From: Chloroflexi bacterium RBG_16_56_11
GTDB taxonomy: Bacteria > Chloroflexota > Dehalococcoidia > Dehalococcoidales > RBG-16-60-22
Assembly: GCA_001796865.1 (NCBI GenBank)
Contig: MGNQ01000024.1
Coordinates: forward strand, 56,107-68,586
Direction of reading: 5' to 3'
Length of the DNA: 12,480 nucleotides
The position numbers were made by a program, and so were the translations under genes. Within the stretch, counting starts at the first letter, position 1. The number at the start of each line of letters is the position of its first letter. This document shows, in pieces, positions 1 through 7,685 of this stretch. The notes under the pieces were generated by a model, which searched no databases, was not told where the DNA came from, and saw only the letters and a program-made list of their open reading frames with translations.

Positions 1-1236
1 GGTATCATCGGTGCCTTTTTTGCGCCGTTTTTACTCGGTGCCTTCGGCGATAGCGAGCGACTTACCGGCGGGACAGGCAAGGCAGGCCAACTGATGGCCT
101 ATGTTCTCGTAATCGATATCGGCGTACTCCTACTTTCCACCTTTCGCAACTGGCGCTGGTTCACCCTCCTGGCGCTCGCCTGCTCGCTGATAGCTTTCGG
201 GGCATGGTACGGCGAGTTCCACCGGATAATCAGCGTGGCCATGGCCGAGATATTTATCACGCTTATCTTTCTTATCTTCGTCAGCGCCACATCGTTGTTT
301 CACATGCTGTGGAGACGTATAGCGGAATCCTTCGATTATGTCCTGGTGGCCATTAACGCCGCTGCCTACTTCGGGATCAGCCTCGCCCTCATGTGGGGGG
401 ATTTCCGGGCCTGGATGGGGGGATTCGTTTTCCTGCTGGCGCTGTTCTTCGGCCTCCTGTCTTATCTTTTTTCAAAACGGTCACGGGAAAACTCGGGGCT
501 TAGTGCGTTTTCACAGGCCGTAGCCCTGGTGTTCTTCTCCGCGGCAATACCCATCCAGCTAAGGGACACCGTCTGGACGACAATCGCCTGGGCGATTGAG
601 TTCGTCCTGCTCATGAGGATTTCTTTTATCCTGAAAATGCCCTTCCTGCGCAGCTTCAGCTACGCTATCTTCATCGCCATGGCTTTTCATTTACTGGTTT
701 TCGATACGCCAGTTAATCTAGATACCTTCACGCCGGTATTAAACGAGCGTTTTCTCGCCTTCATCGTCAGTATAGCCGCTGCATACCTGGCAATTTATTT
801 TCTCCGGCAACAAAGAGATGTTTTTCCCGGTTGGGCGATTCCGTCTTCGACTCTGCTGATATTCGCCAACATATTCTCCGTGTGGATTTTGAGCTTCGAA
901 GTATGGCAGTCATTCTCCGTCGCCCAGTTAACGGCCGGCCTGGAAGCCAGGCAGGGCCTGGAAAATACCCAGAACCTGTCCCTGACGGGGGTGTGGGCCA
1001 TTTATGCCGTGGCCGGGATGGTGATTGGCATCTGGAAACATAAACGAATCGTCAGACTGACTTCTCTGGGGTTCCTGGCTGTCCCGATTTTGAAAGTATT
1101 CGTTTATGATGTTTTCAAGCTGGAGATGGGTTATCGCATCGGGGCTTTTATCGGCCTCGGACTGCTTCTTCTTGTGAGCGCTTACCTTTACCAGCGATAT
1201 AGTGGCATAATCAAAGGGGTTTTTTCCGAAAAGTAG
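1..1236 (+). CDS. DUF2339-type multi-pass membrane protein, C-terminal part (5' end outside window)
   Basis: The frame is open from the first base of the window and ends at TAG 1234-1236, so the visible 411 residues are the C-terminal part of a larger protein. The ATG at 94 is an internal Met, not a credible start: the codons before it encode a membrane-protein-like stretch (GIIGAFFAPFLLGAF...) continuous with the rest. The product is a string of about ten hydrophobic helices joined by short loops. The end, with a TGVWAIYAVAGMVIGIWK helix, a KVFVYDVFKLE segment, a RIGAFIGLGLLLL helix and a final YLYQRYSG, matches the pattern I know from DUF2339 predicted membrane proteins. Those are large bacterial inner-membrane proteins of unknown function, and nothing here reveals a substrate. 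No clear terminator follows; the next gene has its own promoter. Confidence 0.8.
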   Translation, partial: GIIGAFFAPFLLGAFGDSERLTGGTGKAGQLMAYVLVIDIGVLLLSTFRNWRWFTLLALACSLIAFGAWYGEFHRIISVAMAEIFITLIFLIFVSATSLFHMLWRRIAESFDYVLVAINAAAYFGISLALMWGDFRAWMGGFVFLLALFFGLLSYLFSKRSRENSGLSAFSQAVALVFFSAAIPIQLRDTVWTTIAWAIEFVLLMRISFILKMPFLRSFSYAIFIAMAFHLLVFDTPVNLDTFTPVLNERFLAFIVSIAAAYLAIYFLRQQRDVFPGWAIPSSTLLIFANIFSVWILSFEVWQSFSVAQLTAGLEARQGLENTQNLSLTGVWAIYAVAGMVIGIWKHKRIVRLTSLGFLAVPILKVFVYDVFKLEMGYRIGAFIGLGLLLLVSAYLYQRYSGIIKGVFSEK

Positions 1237-1320
1237 CCGGAATAACCTTCCCGGGTCGTTGCATTAAAACGTGTTTTTACCACCGGCATGGGAACCTCAC
1301 CCGTCGGACCAGCTATTTAG

Positions 1321-1349
1321 TTCACCTCCACGAACAAATATGGTAAAAT
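1321..1349 (+). promoter_or_regulatory. Putative sigma70 promoter of the ABC exporter pair
   Basis: TTCACC (1321-1326) and TAAAAT (1344-1349) are separated by 17 bases, and TGG directly before the -10 makes it an extended -10 (TGnTAAAAT). The predicted transcript would start near 1356 and leave a leader of about 25 bases before the ATG at 1381. Called by eye. Confidence 0.5.
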
Positions 1350-1380
1350 GGCCGGAGTATTGATTTAGCTCGTTGCAAAC

Positions 1381-2310
1381 ATGATAGACAGACCAGTAAC
1401 GGGCCAGGGTAACAAAGCACTCCTGGAAATTTCCGGAATAACCAAGTCATTCGACCACACCCGCGTCGTGGACAATATATCTTTCGACATCAGGCCGGGT
1501 GAGATATTCGGGCTTATCGGACCCAACGGAGCCGGCAAGACGACCACCATCAGGATGGTCATGGATATCATCAAACCAGATACCGGACAGGTGAAGGTCC
1601 TGGGTGAAATACTGAGTGAGGCGACCAAGGACAACATCGGATACCTCCCGGAAGAGCGCGGCCTCTATAAAAAACTGACCGTCATGCAATCGCTGCTGTA
1701 TATAGCCTCTCTCAAAGGCGTCGAAGAAGGGCGGGCGAGGCAACGGGCCGGGGAGCTCCTGGAACACGTCGGCATGGCCGCTCACCGGAATAAAAAGGTC
1801 GAAGAGCTTAGCCGGGGCATGAGCCAGCTCATCCAGTTCCTGACGACTATAATCCACGAGCCCAGGCTGATGATTATGGACGAGCCTTTCGCCAATCTCG
1901 ATCCCGTCAATACCGAGCTCCTTAAAGAGATGCTTTTCGAACTGCGGGGACAGGGACGATCAGTAATCCTCAGCACCCATCGAATGAATGAAGTCGAGGA
2001 GCTTTGCGACCGCATTTTCATGATTAACAAAGGGCGCGGCGTCCTCTACGGGGAGCTTAAGGAAATAAAGTCGCGCTACCGAAGAAATTCCGTCTTTTTA
2101 GACTACCAGGGGGAACTCGGCGAGCTCAAGGGGGTAGCCACGCGGCGGGAACAGCCAGGCGCTGCCGAGCTCATCCTTGAGGACGGGACGACTCCCGGCC
2201 AAATCCTGGAGCAGCTGGTGCGCCGGGGGGTCACGATTAACCGCTACGAAGTTTCCACTCCTCCCCTGCACGATATCTTCCTGCAGGTAGTCGGTGAAAG
2301 CCATGAATAA
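1381..2310 (+). CDS. ABC-2 type exporter ATP-binding protein (NatA-like)
   Basis: This is a cytoplasmic ATPase subunit of 309 residues that would power the permease encoded next. The nucleotide-binding domain fills about residues 14-225. It shows Walker A GPNGAGKTT (47-55), a signature LSRGMSQ (143-149), Walker B LMIMDEP (163-169) with catalytic Glu168, a D-loop NLD (172-174) and the H-loop His200 in LSTH. At the Q-loop, GYLPEERGLY (87-96) has Glu91 where many ABC ATPases have Gln; I recall this variant in NatA/ABC-2 exporters. About 85 C-terminal residues resemble the DUF4162 tail of that group. ATG 1381 is the first start after the in-frame TAG at 1366, but no good Shine-Dalgarno precedes it (GGAG at 1354 is too far away). 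The gene overlaps the permease by 8 bases, indicating translational coupling. The substrate is unknown; sodium/drug export or lipid-linked export are options within the family. Confidence 0.92.
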   Translation: MIDRPVTGQGNKALLEISGITKSFDHTRVVDNISFDIRPGEIFGLIGPNGAGKTTTIRMVMDIIKPDTGQVKVLGEILSEATKDNIGYLPEERGLYKKLTVMQSLLYIASLKGVEEGRARQRAGELLEHVGMAAHRNKKVEELSRGMSQLIQFLTTIIHEPRLMIMDEPFANLDPVNTELLKEMLFELRGQGRSVILSTHRMNEVEELCDRIFMINKGRGVLYGELKEIKSRYRRNSVFLDYQGELGELKGVATRREQPGAAELILEDGTTPGQILEQLVRRGVTINRYEVSTPPLHDIFLQVVGESHE

Positions 2311-3517
2311 AACCTACTTGATATTCCGGCACGAATTCGTAAACACGGTCAAGAGAACCGGTTTCATCATCATGACGCTGGTTGTCCCGCTCGTCGCCCT
2401 GCTGGGAATAGGTATTTACCACACCGTGTCAGGAATATCCAAACCCGTTGCCGAGGCAGAAAAAGTAGGTTACGTGGACAAGGCGGGGGGATTTGACCAG
2501 TTTACCAGCCAGGGGAAAATAACGCTGGTGCTGTTTAACAACCCGGATGATGCCAATCAAGCCCTGGTCCGGAAAGAGATAAAGGAATATTTTGTCATCC
2601 CACCGGACTACATCTCCAGCGGTGTCGTCAGCCGTTACACGATGCAAAAAGAACTATATCCACCACCCGCCGTTATGAACGCCATTAATACGTTCCTCTT
2701 GAAAAACCTGCTCGCCGGCGAGGTACCGGCGGCCACCGCCGCCAGGATTGAAGCACCTTTGAATCTGGTGACTGTCACGCTCACCGCCTCCGGTGAAGTA
2801 GCACCCGAGCAAGGCGGTTTTGGGAGCTTTGTCTTTCCCGGCATTTTCAGCCTCCTGCTGGTGCTGGCCATCATTTTCTCATCCACGTACCTGCTCCAGG
2901 GTCTCGGTGAGGAGAAAGAAAACCGCCTTATCGAAATACTGCTCTCTTCCGTCTCTACGGGCCAATTGCTTACCGGCAAAGTCCTGGGGATTGGCACGGC
3001 CGGCCTGGTACAGGTAGTTGTCTGGGTGGGCTCTGCGCCGCTCCTGCTGAACCTGGCTTCGTCATCTATCGGCGGCTTTCTCAGCACTGTACAGCTACCA
3101 GCCGGCTTCCTGATTCTAGCGATTATATATTTTATCCTTGGCTACCTTTTATTTGCCGTGATTTCAGCCAGCATTGGTGCCGTCAGCTCCAGCTCCCGCG
3201 AAGGACAGCAACTTATCACGATTTTTACTCTACCCGCGGTCTCACCTCTCTGGTTCATATCCTTGCTCATGATGTTCCCGAATAACCCGGTCTGGATAGG
3301 CCTGACTATTTTTCCCCTCACCGCGCCCGTGGCTGTGATGATAAGGTTGGGAGTAACCGATGTCCCCGCCTGGCAACTGGCAGCAAGCATCGCTACGCTG
3401 GTAGTGTCTATAATAGCGGTCCTGATGATAACCGTCAGGGTGTTTCGTATATACCTGCTGATGTACGGGAAAAGGCCGGGACTGGGAAAAGTGCTCGTCA
3501 TGGCGTTCAAGGGATAG
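2303..3517 (+). CDS. ABC-2 type transporter permease (NatB-like)
   Basis: Membrane partner of the preceding ATPase, 404 residues from ATG 2303. Helix 1 is at about residues 21-40, followed by a long extracytoplasmic segment (about 41-175). Further helices lie near 177-198, 225-250, 265-290, 302-324, 331-350 and 358-383. The cytoplasmic motif EEKENRLIEILLSS (203-216) followed by LLTGKVLG (222-229) is the conserved ATPase-contact region of ABC-2 permeases. A GTG at 2294 is also in frame and would add three residues. I prefer ATG because GGTGAAAG stands just before it and because family members typically begin at the residues before the RHEF segment. The 8-base overlap with the ATPase gene supports one two-gene operon. 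The large loop after helix 1 is typical of the NatB/YhaP class. The substrate cannot be deduced. Confidence 0.9.
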   Translation: MNKTYLIFRHEFVNTVKRTGFIIMTLVVPLVALLGIGIYHTVSGISKPVAEAEKVGYVDKAGGFDQFTSQGKITLVLFNNPDDANQALVRKEIKEYFVIPPDYISSGVVSRYTMQKELYPPPAVMNAINTFLLKNLLAGEVPAATAARIEAPLNLVTVTLTASGEVAPEQGGFGSFVFPGIFSLLLVLAIIFSSTYLLQGLGEEKENRLIEILLSSVSTGQLLTGKVLGIGTAGLVQVVVWVGSAPLLLNLASSSIGGFLSTVQLPAGFLILAIIYFILGYLLFAVISASIGAVSSSSREGQQLITIFTLPAVSPLWFISLLMMFPNNPVWIGLTIFPLTAPVAVMIRLGVTDVPAWQLAASIATLVVSIIAVLMITVRVFRIYLLMYGKRPGLGKVLVMAFKG

Positions 3518-3574
3518 CAAGGTCAGAAATAATAAAAAAGTGGACTCCCTAGTGCCGCAGCCGCGCCGCCAATC

Positions 3575-5002
3575 CTACCTTCCTTCGGTCCCGTCGCAGA
3601 CCGGAGGCTGGCGGCCGGATGCAAGGGTCTCGATGGCCAGCTTGTCCATCTCGAGCTGAACAGGTATCGGATAATCTCCGGTGAAACAGGCCAGGCAGAA
3701 ATTTTCGCGGGGCAGGCCGACCGCTTTGATAAGCCCGTTGATGCTCAGATATCCCAGCGAATCGGCGCCGATGAACTCGCAGATTTCCGGAATACTTTTC
3801 TGGGCGGCGATAAGCTCGCCTCTCGTGGCCATATCCACGCCGAAAAAGCAGGGGTAGCGGATGGGCGGGGCGCAGATGCGCATGTGTATCTCTTTAGCGC
3901 CGCCTTTACGTAGCAGCTTCACCACGCTGGGGGTCGTCGTGCCGCGGACGATGCTGTCATCAACCACCACGACGCGCTCGCCGTCAAGCACCTGTGGCAG
4001 CGGATTGTATTTCAGTTTGACGCCGAGGTCCCGGATACGCTGGTCAGGCTCAATAAACGTGCGGCCTACGTAGCGGTTTTTAATCAGTCCTTCGACGACG
4101 GGTATACCGGATTCCCGGGCATAGCCGGTACCGGCGGCGACGGCCGATTCCGGGACTCCCATGACGATATCGGCATCCACCGGATGCTCAATCGCCAGGC
4201 CGGACCCCATAGCCTGCCGGGCCAGATAAAGCAGCCGCCCGTCAACAACGCTGTCCAGGCGGGCGAAATAAATAAACTCGAAGATGCAGGTCCCTTTCCG
4301 TCGTGATTCTCCAGGACAGCTCTCCGCGCCGTTTTCGTTAATAGCGACAATCTCACCAGGCTCGATTTCCCTCACGAAATTCGCGCCAATATGGTCGATG
4401 GCGCAGGTCTCGGAGGCGACGACATAGCCGCCATCGATAGTACCCAGGCACAAAGGGCGCACGCCGAGGGGGTCGCGGACGGCGAATAACGCGCGCGGGG
4501 TCATTACCACGAGGGAATAGGCACCCTGGAGCCGCCGCATGGCGTGGCGTATCTTATCCACCCAGCCGCTACCCGGGTTGGAGAGTATCAGGTTGGCGAT
4601 GACTTCGCTGTCGGTGGTGCCGCGGAAGGTGTAGCCTTTATCGGCCAGCTCCGTGTACAGATGAGTGGCGTTAATCACATTACCGTTATGGGCGATGGCG
4701 ATGTTCTCCGGCTCATTACCGACCAGAATAGGCTGGGCGTTGACCGCGCGGCTGGAACCAGCGGTGGAGTAACGGTTATGCCCGACGGCGATGTGTCCGG
4801 TGAGCCGGGTCAATGATTCCTCGGTAAAAACGTTAGATACCCGTCCCATGCCGGTATAAACCCGTATTTTTTTCCCATCGGACGTGGCGATACCGGAGCT
4901 TTCCTGGCCGCGGTGCTGTAAAGCAAAGAGGGCGAAAAAGGTAAGGCGGGCTACATCTTCATTGGGGGAATAGACGCCGAAAACGCCGCAAGATTCGTGC
5001 AA
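3575..5002 (-). CDS. purF: Amidophosphoribosyltransferase (PurF), TTG start
   Basis: First committed enzyme of de novo purine synthesis: PRPP plus glutamine gives 5-phosphoribosylamine. The product has 475 residues, usual for the family. The N-terminal glutaminase half follows a four-residue propeptide (MHES), so Cys5 of CGVFGVY would become the N-terminal nucleophile after cleavage. Supporting glutaminase motifs are QHRGQESSG (29-37), GHNRYST (74-80) and HNGN (105-108). The phosphoribosyltransferase half carries the PRPP loop VVVVDDSIVRGTTT (344-357). Cys239, Cys385, Cys436 and Cys439 sit where the Bacillus-type enzyme binds its 4Fe-4S cluster. The start is TTG (5002-5000): an in-frame TGA lies 12 bases upstream, GAGGTAGG stands about 7 bases before the TTG, and no other start allows the required near-terminal Cys. 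A near-consensus promoter lies just upstream, and the gene converges on the ABC permease. Confidence 0.97.
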   Translation of the reverse strand: MHESCGVFGVYSPNEDVARLTFFALFALQHRGQESSGIATSDGKKIRVYTGMGRVSNVFTEESLTRLTGHIAVGHNRYSTAGSSRAVNAQPILVGNEPENIAIAHNGNVINATHLYTELADKGYTFRGTTDSEVIANLILSNPGSGWVDKIRHAMRRLQGAYSLVVMTPRALFAVRDPLGVRPLCLGTIDGGYVVASETCAIDHIGANFVREIEPGEIVAINENGAESCPGESRRKGTCIFEFIYFARLDSVVDGRLLYLARQAMGSGLAIEHPVDADIVMGVPESAVAAGTGYARESGIPVVEGLIKNRYVGRTFIEPDQRIRDLGVKLKYNPLPQVLDGERVVVVDDSIVRGTTTPSVVKLLRKGGAKEIHMRICAPPIRYPCFFGVDMATRGELIAAQKSIPEICEFIGADSLGYLSINGLIKAVGLPRENFCLACFTGDYPIPVQLEMDKLAIETLASGRQPPVCDGTEGR

Positions 5003-5044
5003 GACTAGCCTACCTCAATGTCCATGTTGACTATCTCTATCTAG

Positions 5045-5073
5045 ATTATAGCTCAACACAATCTTACGGTCAA
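5045..5073 (-). promoter_or_regulatory. purF promoter, near-consensus sigma70
   Basis: On the - strand TTGACC (5073-5068) and a perfect TATAAT (5050-5045) are separated by exactly 17 bases. The transcript would start near 5038, giving a leader of about 35 bases that includes the GAGGTAGG ribosome-binding site before the TTG start. I saw no purine-riboswitch-like aptamer or obvious PurR-type palindrome in so short a leader. Confidence 0.75.
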
Positions 5074-5132
5074 TTTGCCTGAAGAGAAAATGTCGCCTTC
5101 AGCCGTTTACCGGGGACGTGAGAGGTCACCTT

Positions 5133-6149
5133 TTAGAGGCGCCGGCCTACGGATGCCGCGACGGTCCTTAGTTCCTCCATGAGACGGATGAAGTCAGAGA
5201 TAGATAGCGATTGCAGGCCGTCGACGAGGGCTTCCTTGGGATTGGGATGGACCTCGATGAGCAGGCCATCCGCGCCAGCGGCAATAGCAGCTTTAGCGAT
5301 GGCCGGTACCAGGGCGTAGTGCCCGGCAGCATGGCTGGGGTCGACGATGACGGGAAGGTGGCTGTTCCTCTTAAGGACCGGAATAGCCGAGATATCCAGG
5401 GAGAAGCGGATGCTGTCTTCGAAGGTGCGGATGCCCCGCTCGCAGAGGATGACCTGGTTATTCCCCTCGGCCAGGAGATAATCGGCCGCGGTAAGCCACT
5501 CGGTGATAGTGCAGGAAAAGCCGCGTTTCAGCACCACGGGTCGGCCGCTCTTGCCGGCATCGGTGAGGAGGGCGAAGTTCTGCATATTGCGCGAGCCTAT
5601 CTGGAGCATATCGGCGAAGTTGGAGACCAGCCTGACGTCCTGGGGGTTGACAACCTCGGTGACGACAGGCATACCGAACTGCTCCCTGGCCATGGCGAGG
5701 AGCTCCAGCCCTTTTTTCTGCAAGCCCTGGAAACTGAAAGGCGACGTACGGGGCTTGAAAGCGCCACCCCGCAGGATGGTCGCTCCGGCCTTTTTCACGC
5801 CTTCAGCCGCCAGCATTAGCTGCTTTTCGTTCTCAACGGCGCAGGGCCCGGCGATAACGACGACCTTTTCACCCCCGATTTTTACCCCGCCGCAGTCGAC
5901 AACAGTATTCCTGTGGCGGAATTCACGGGAGGCGAGCTTGTAGGGTTTCATTATCCGGGTCACGTTCTCGACGCCCGGCAGCACCGCAAAGACATCAGTC
6001 GGTATCTGGCCGGTATTGCTGCCAAGCAAGGCTACGACCGTCTTATCCGTACCCAGGTTCAACTGGACATCCAGGTCAAGCGACTTCGCTTTTAGCACCA
6101 CGTCGTCTATTTCTTCCCTGGAGGCACCCGTCCTCATCTCGACAATCAT
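5133..6149 (-). CDS. aroF: 3-deoxy-7-phosphoheptulonate (DAHP) synthase, type I-beta with N-terminal FL domain
   Basis: Catalyses the entry step of the shikimate pathway: phosphoenolpyruvate plus erythrose 4-phosphate gives DAHP. The 338 residues match the Thermotoga-type enzyme in length and order. An N-terminal ferredoxin-like regulatory domain (about 1-75, ending in RIMKPYKLASREF) is followed by the TIM barrel. Visible active-site elements are AGPCAVE (100-106), RGGAFKPRTSP (127-137), GSRNMQN (185-191), LKRGF (207-211), CERGIRTFE (236-244) and DPSH (270-273). Cys103, His273, Glu299 and Asp310 align with the metal ligands of that enzyme. The FL domain is the part that senses tyrosine or phenylalanine in characterised relatives; the effector here is not predictable. 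The ATG at 6149 follows an in-frame TAA, but its AAGGAG lies 15 bases upstream, an unusually long gap. No other shikimate gene is adjacent. Confidence 0.95.
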   Translation of the reverse strand: MIVEMRTGASREEIDDVVLKAKSLDLDVQLNLGTDKTVVALLGSNTGQIPTDVFAVLPGVENVTRIMKPYKLASREFRHRNTVVDCGGVKIGGEKVVVIAGPCAVENEKQLMLAAEGVKKAGATILRGGAFKPRTSPFSFQGLQKKGLELLAMAREQFGMPVVTEVVNPQDVRLVSNFADMLQIGSRNMQNFALLTDAGKSGRPVVLKRGFSCTITEWLTAADYLLAEGNNQVILCERGIRTFEDSIRFSLDISAIPVLKRNSHLPVIVDPSHAAGHYALVPAIAKAAIAAGADGLLIEVHPNPKEALVDGLQSLSISDFIRLMEELRTVAASVGRRL

Positions 6150-6156
6150 GTGTTGT

Positions 6157-6199
6157 TATGTAAACTCCTTCCCGGGGGCTATGACTATGAAACTCCTTT
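6157..6199 (-). repeat. Duplicated Shine-Dalgarno-like motif in the aroF leader
   Basis: The - strand leader contains AAAGGAGTTTCATA (6199-6186) and again GAAGGAGTTTACATAA (6171-6156). The two are near-identical over about 14 bases with one inserted A. Only the second could serve aroF, and it is 15 bases from the ATG. No start codon lies at a proper distance from the first copy. This could be a local duplication or a stand-by ribosome site. Confidence 0.45.
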
Positions 6200-6209
6200 G
6201 CTAATATTG

Positions 6210-6238
6210 ATGATACCGGAGCGGTCACCAGGCGTCAA
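6210..6238 (-). promoter_or_regulatory. aroF promoter
   Basis: On the - strand TTGACG (6238-6233) and TATCAT (6215-6210) are separated by 17 bases, with five of six matches in each box. The predicted start near 6203 leaves a leader of about 54 bases. It lies in the gap after the DUF998 gene's stop, so aroF appears to have its own transcript. Confidence 0.62.
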
Positions 6239-6250
6239 GAACCAGTGCCT

Positions 6251-6958
6251 CTACTGGCTACCGGCCAAGGTCGGCGGCCCCTGGAAGACTGACGAAGCCC
6301 TGTCCTTACCGGACCGGATGGAGATGAGCAAAAGCATAATACCGGCCACCTCGACCCATATTATTAAGTTGGCGACGAGAAGGCGCTCCAACAGGCCAAA
6401 CCAGCCGATGTCATCCGGGAGGAGCCCCAGCAGAATGACGAAGATAAAGGCCAGAATTCCGGCGATAATAGTGTAAACGAAAATGCCCTTCCAGGCGGGG
6501 TCGTTCTTCAGGCTGGGAGAGATAAACAGCATGGCTACGGGAAAAATCGAAAAAGCGGTGGTGGCAGTAAAGCCGTGAATTCTCCCCTCGATTGTAGCCG
6601 TCGCGCCCAGAGGGTCGGTACGGAAGGCACCGATGAGAAGCAAGGCGAATCCGAAAAACACCAGCAGGACGATGCTCAGGCGGAAACCCCTGACTCCTTT
6701 GATGTTAAAAAGCAGCCCGGCAGTAAAAATCTCGACGAGGAGGCCGATAGCCAGAAAACCGATGGTCTGAAGCCAGCCGAAACGGGTCAAGGCCAGGCTG
6801 CTGATGGAGTCCCTCACAAAGTTATAGCCGGGGCTGCTGAAAGCGGCGGTGACATCGGTAATCCCGAGCACGATGGGGCCGGCCATGCCGGAGAAGGCCA
6901 GCAGGCTGTTAATATTGAGTCGTCTCACAAAAGAAGCCAGTGAATGAATAATAAGCAT
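6251..6958 (-). CDS. DUF998-family membrane protein
   Basis: A 235-residue integral membrane protein with about six helices (near 18-36, 62-84, 93-113, 128-148, 160-180 and 193-214). The pattern SSPGYNFVRDSISSLALTRFG (split here as SSPGYNFVRDSISS at 41-54 and the rest up to 61), the GAFRTDP turn (110-116) after the third helix and the IHG (127-129) opening the fourth are what I know from DUF998 proteins, a family of unknown function. I place the start at ATG 6958. A TTG at 6973 would add five residues, but it has no ribosome-binding site and leaves very little leader, while GGAA stands 9 bases before the ATG. The stop at 6251 is about 100 bases before aroF, which has its own promoter, so no shared operon is implied. 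Confidence 0.75.
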   Translation of the reverse strand: MLIIHSLASFVRRLNINSLLAFSGMAGPIVLGITDVTAAFSSPGYNFVRDSISSLALTRFGWLQTIGFLAIGLLVEIFTAGLLFNIKGVRGFRLSIVLLVFFGFALLLIGAFRTDPLGATATIEGRIHGFTATTAFSIFPVAMLFISPSLKNDPAWKGIFVYTIIAGILAFIFVILLGLLPDDIGWFGLLERLLVANLIIWVEVAGIMLLLISIRSGKDRASSVFQGPPTLAGSQ

Positions 6959-6991
6959 CGCTTCACGTTCCAAAAAGACAGCAGCATGAAT

Positions 6992-7021
6992 ATTATAGCG
7001 GGGAACGCGCCAGGTTCACAA
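6992..7021 (-). promoter_or_regulatory. Putative promoter of the DUF998 gene
   Basis: A perfect TATAAT (6997-6992) on the - strand is preceded at 18 bases by TTGTGA (7021-7016), which matches the -35 consensus at four of six positions. The predicted start near 6985 gives about 27 leader bases to ATG 6958 and would place the alternative TTG at 6973 only about 12 bases from the transcript end. Confidence 0.55.
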
Positions 7022-7041
7022 GACGCCTTTGTCACTCCGGC

Positions 7042-7062
7042 GGGGCGACAAAAGTCCGCCCC
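7042..7062 (-). terminator. Stable hairpin after the lipoprotein gene (terminator without clear U-tract)
   Basis: GGGGC-GAC-AAAA-GTC-C-GCCCC on the + strand forms an 8-bp stem with one bulged base and a four-base loop. It lies 45 bases beyond the lipoprotein stop and just upstream of the next promoter, a typical place for a terminator. Neither strand has a T-run after it, so intrinsic termination is doubtful; it may only stabilise the mRNA 3' end. Confidence 0.35.
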
Positions 7063-7106
7063 CCTTCCACAACAGGTACGCCCGGGTAAGGTCGCCGCAA
7101 TGCCAG

Positions 7107-7592
7107 CTACTTCGTGCCGATAGGAACGAAAACCGAGCCGGCGACCGGGTAGATAATCTCCATGAAGATTGTCTGCCGGGTCTCCTCACCACCGGGGACG
7201 GGAGCAGCCTTGAAGGTTAGATAGTAAGCCAGTCCCTGCGCCTGGTTGGCGGTAAAAGAAAAACGGTCGGAGGTGATGGTATCTGTCTTCTCATCAGGCG
7301 GCGCGGACTGGTAAATAACGGAATTGCCGGAAATCTGGAAATCGACATCGGTGCCTTTTTCGACATAGAAATAGCCGTCCAGTTTGCCGCCGTCAGCCAG
7401 CTTGATGTCCAGGGTAAACTCCCTTTCCAGGCTAATTTCAACCTGTTTCATCTCCCAGAGCGAACCGACTCTGGCTTCCCGGACAATTTTCACAGTAGCC
7501 GGGGTCGTTTTATCGGTGGTGCTCTTTGAAGAGCAACCCCACGTCCCGGCTAAAACTATTACCGCGATGACGATAAGTAACTTTTTGAACAT
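7107..7592 (-). CDS. Probable secreted lipoprotein of unknown function
   Basis: A 161-residue protein with a short basic N-terminus (MFKK), a hydrophobic stretch to about residue 16, and GTWGC-SSKS, where Cys20 is the likely lipidation site. The lipobox is imperfect: Gly at -1 is good, but Trp at -2 and Thr at -3 are unusual. After a Ser/Thr/Lys-rich linker the mature part is beta-rich. KLDGYFYVEKGTDVDFQI (70-87) and later FSFTANQAQGLAYYLTF look like a small beta-sandwich, in the manner of GOLD/emp24-like modules, but I cannot assign a family with certainty. The ATG at 7592 has AAAGGTG about 10 bases upstream. A stronger AGGAGG is better placed for an out-of-frame GTG, which opens only a short meaningless frame. 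Its job would be outside the cytoplasmic membrane; neighbours give no clue. Confidence 0.75.
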   Translation of the reverse strand: MFKKLLIVIAVIVLAGTWGCSSKSTTDKTTPATVKIVREARVGSLWEMKQVEISLEREFTLDIKLADGGKLDGYFYVEKGTDVDFQISGNSVIYQSAPPDEKTDTITSDRFSFTANQAQGLAYYLTFKAAPVPGGEETRQTIFMEIIYPVAGSVFVPIGTK

Positions 7593-7618
7593 TTTTAAAC
7601 AACACCTTTCTCCCTCCT

Positions 7619-7648
7619 AATTTACATCTTGAGCGGAGATTAAGTCAA
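7619..7648 (-). promoter_or_regulatory. Putative promoter of the lipoprotein gene
   Basis: On the - strand TTGACT (7648-7643) is followed after 18 bases by TAAATT (7624-7619), with TG just before the -10. The transcript would begin near 7612, with AGGAGGG inside the first bases of the leader. It is the best candidate in the gap after the MFS stop. Confidence 0.45.
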
Positions 7649-7685
7649 TGGCGCGGAAGAATACCATTCGTTGCGGCGTCTCACT

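Noticed and set aside
1257..1280. Hairpin TTAAAACGTGTTTTTA after the DUF2339 gene
   Set aside because: The arms are AT-only with a two-base loop, which cannot fold as a useful terminator.
3518..3574. Shared terminator between the ABC permease and purF
   Set aside because: A T-run exists on the purF side (3527-3540), but I could not form a convincing stem directly before it on either strand.
5211..5819. A 202-codon + strand open frame antisense to aroF
   Set aside because: The - strand frame carries every catalytic motif of DAHP synthase; the + strand frame shows none and lacks its own signals.
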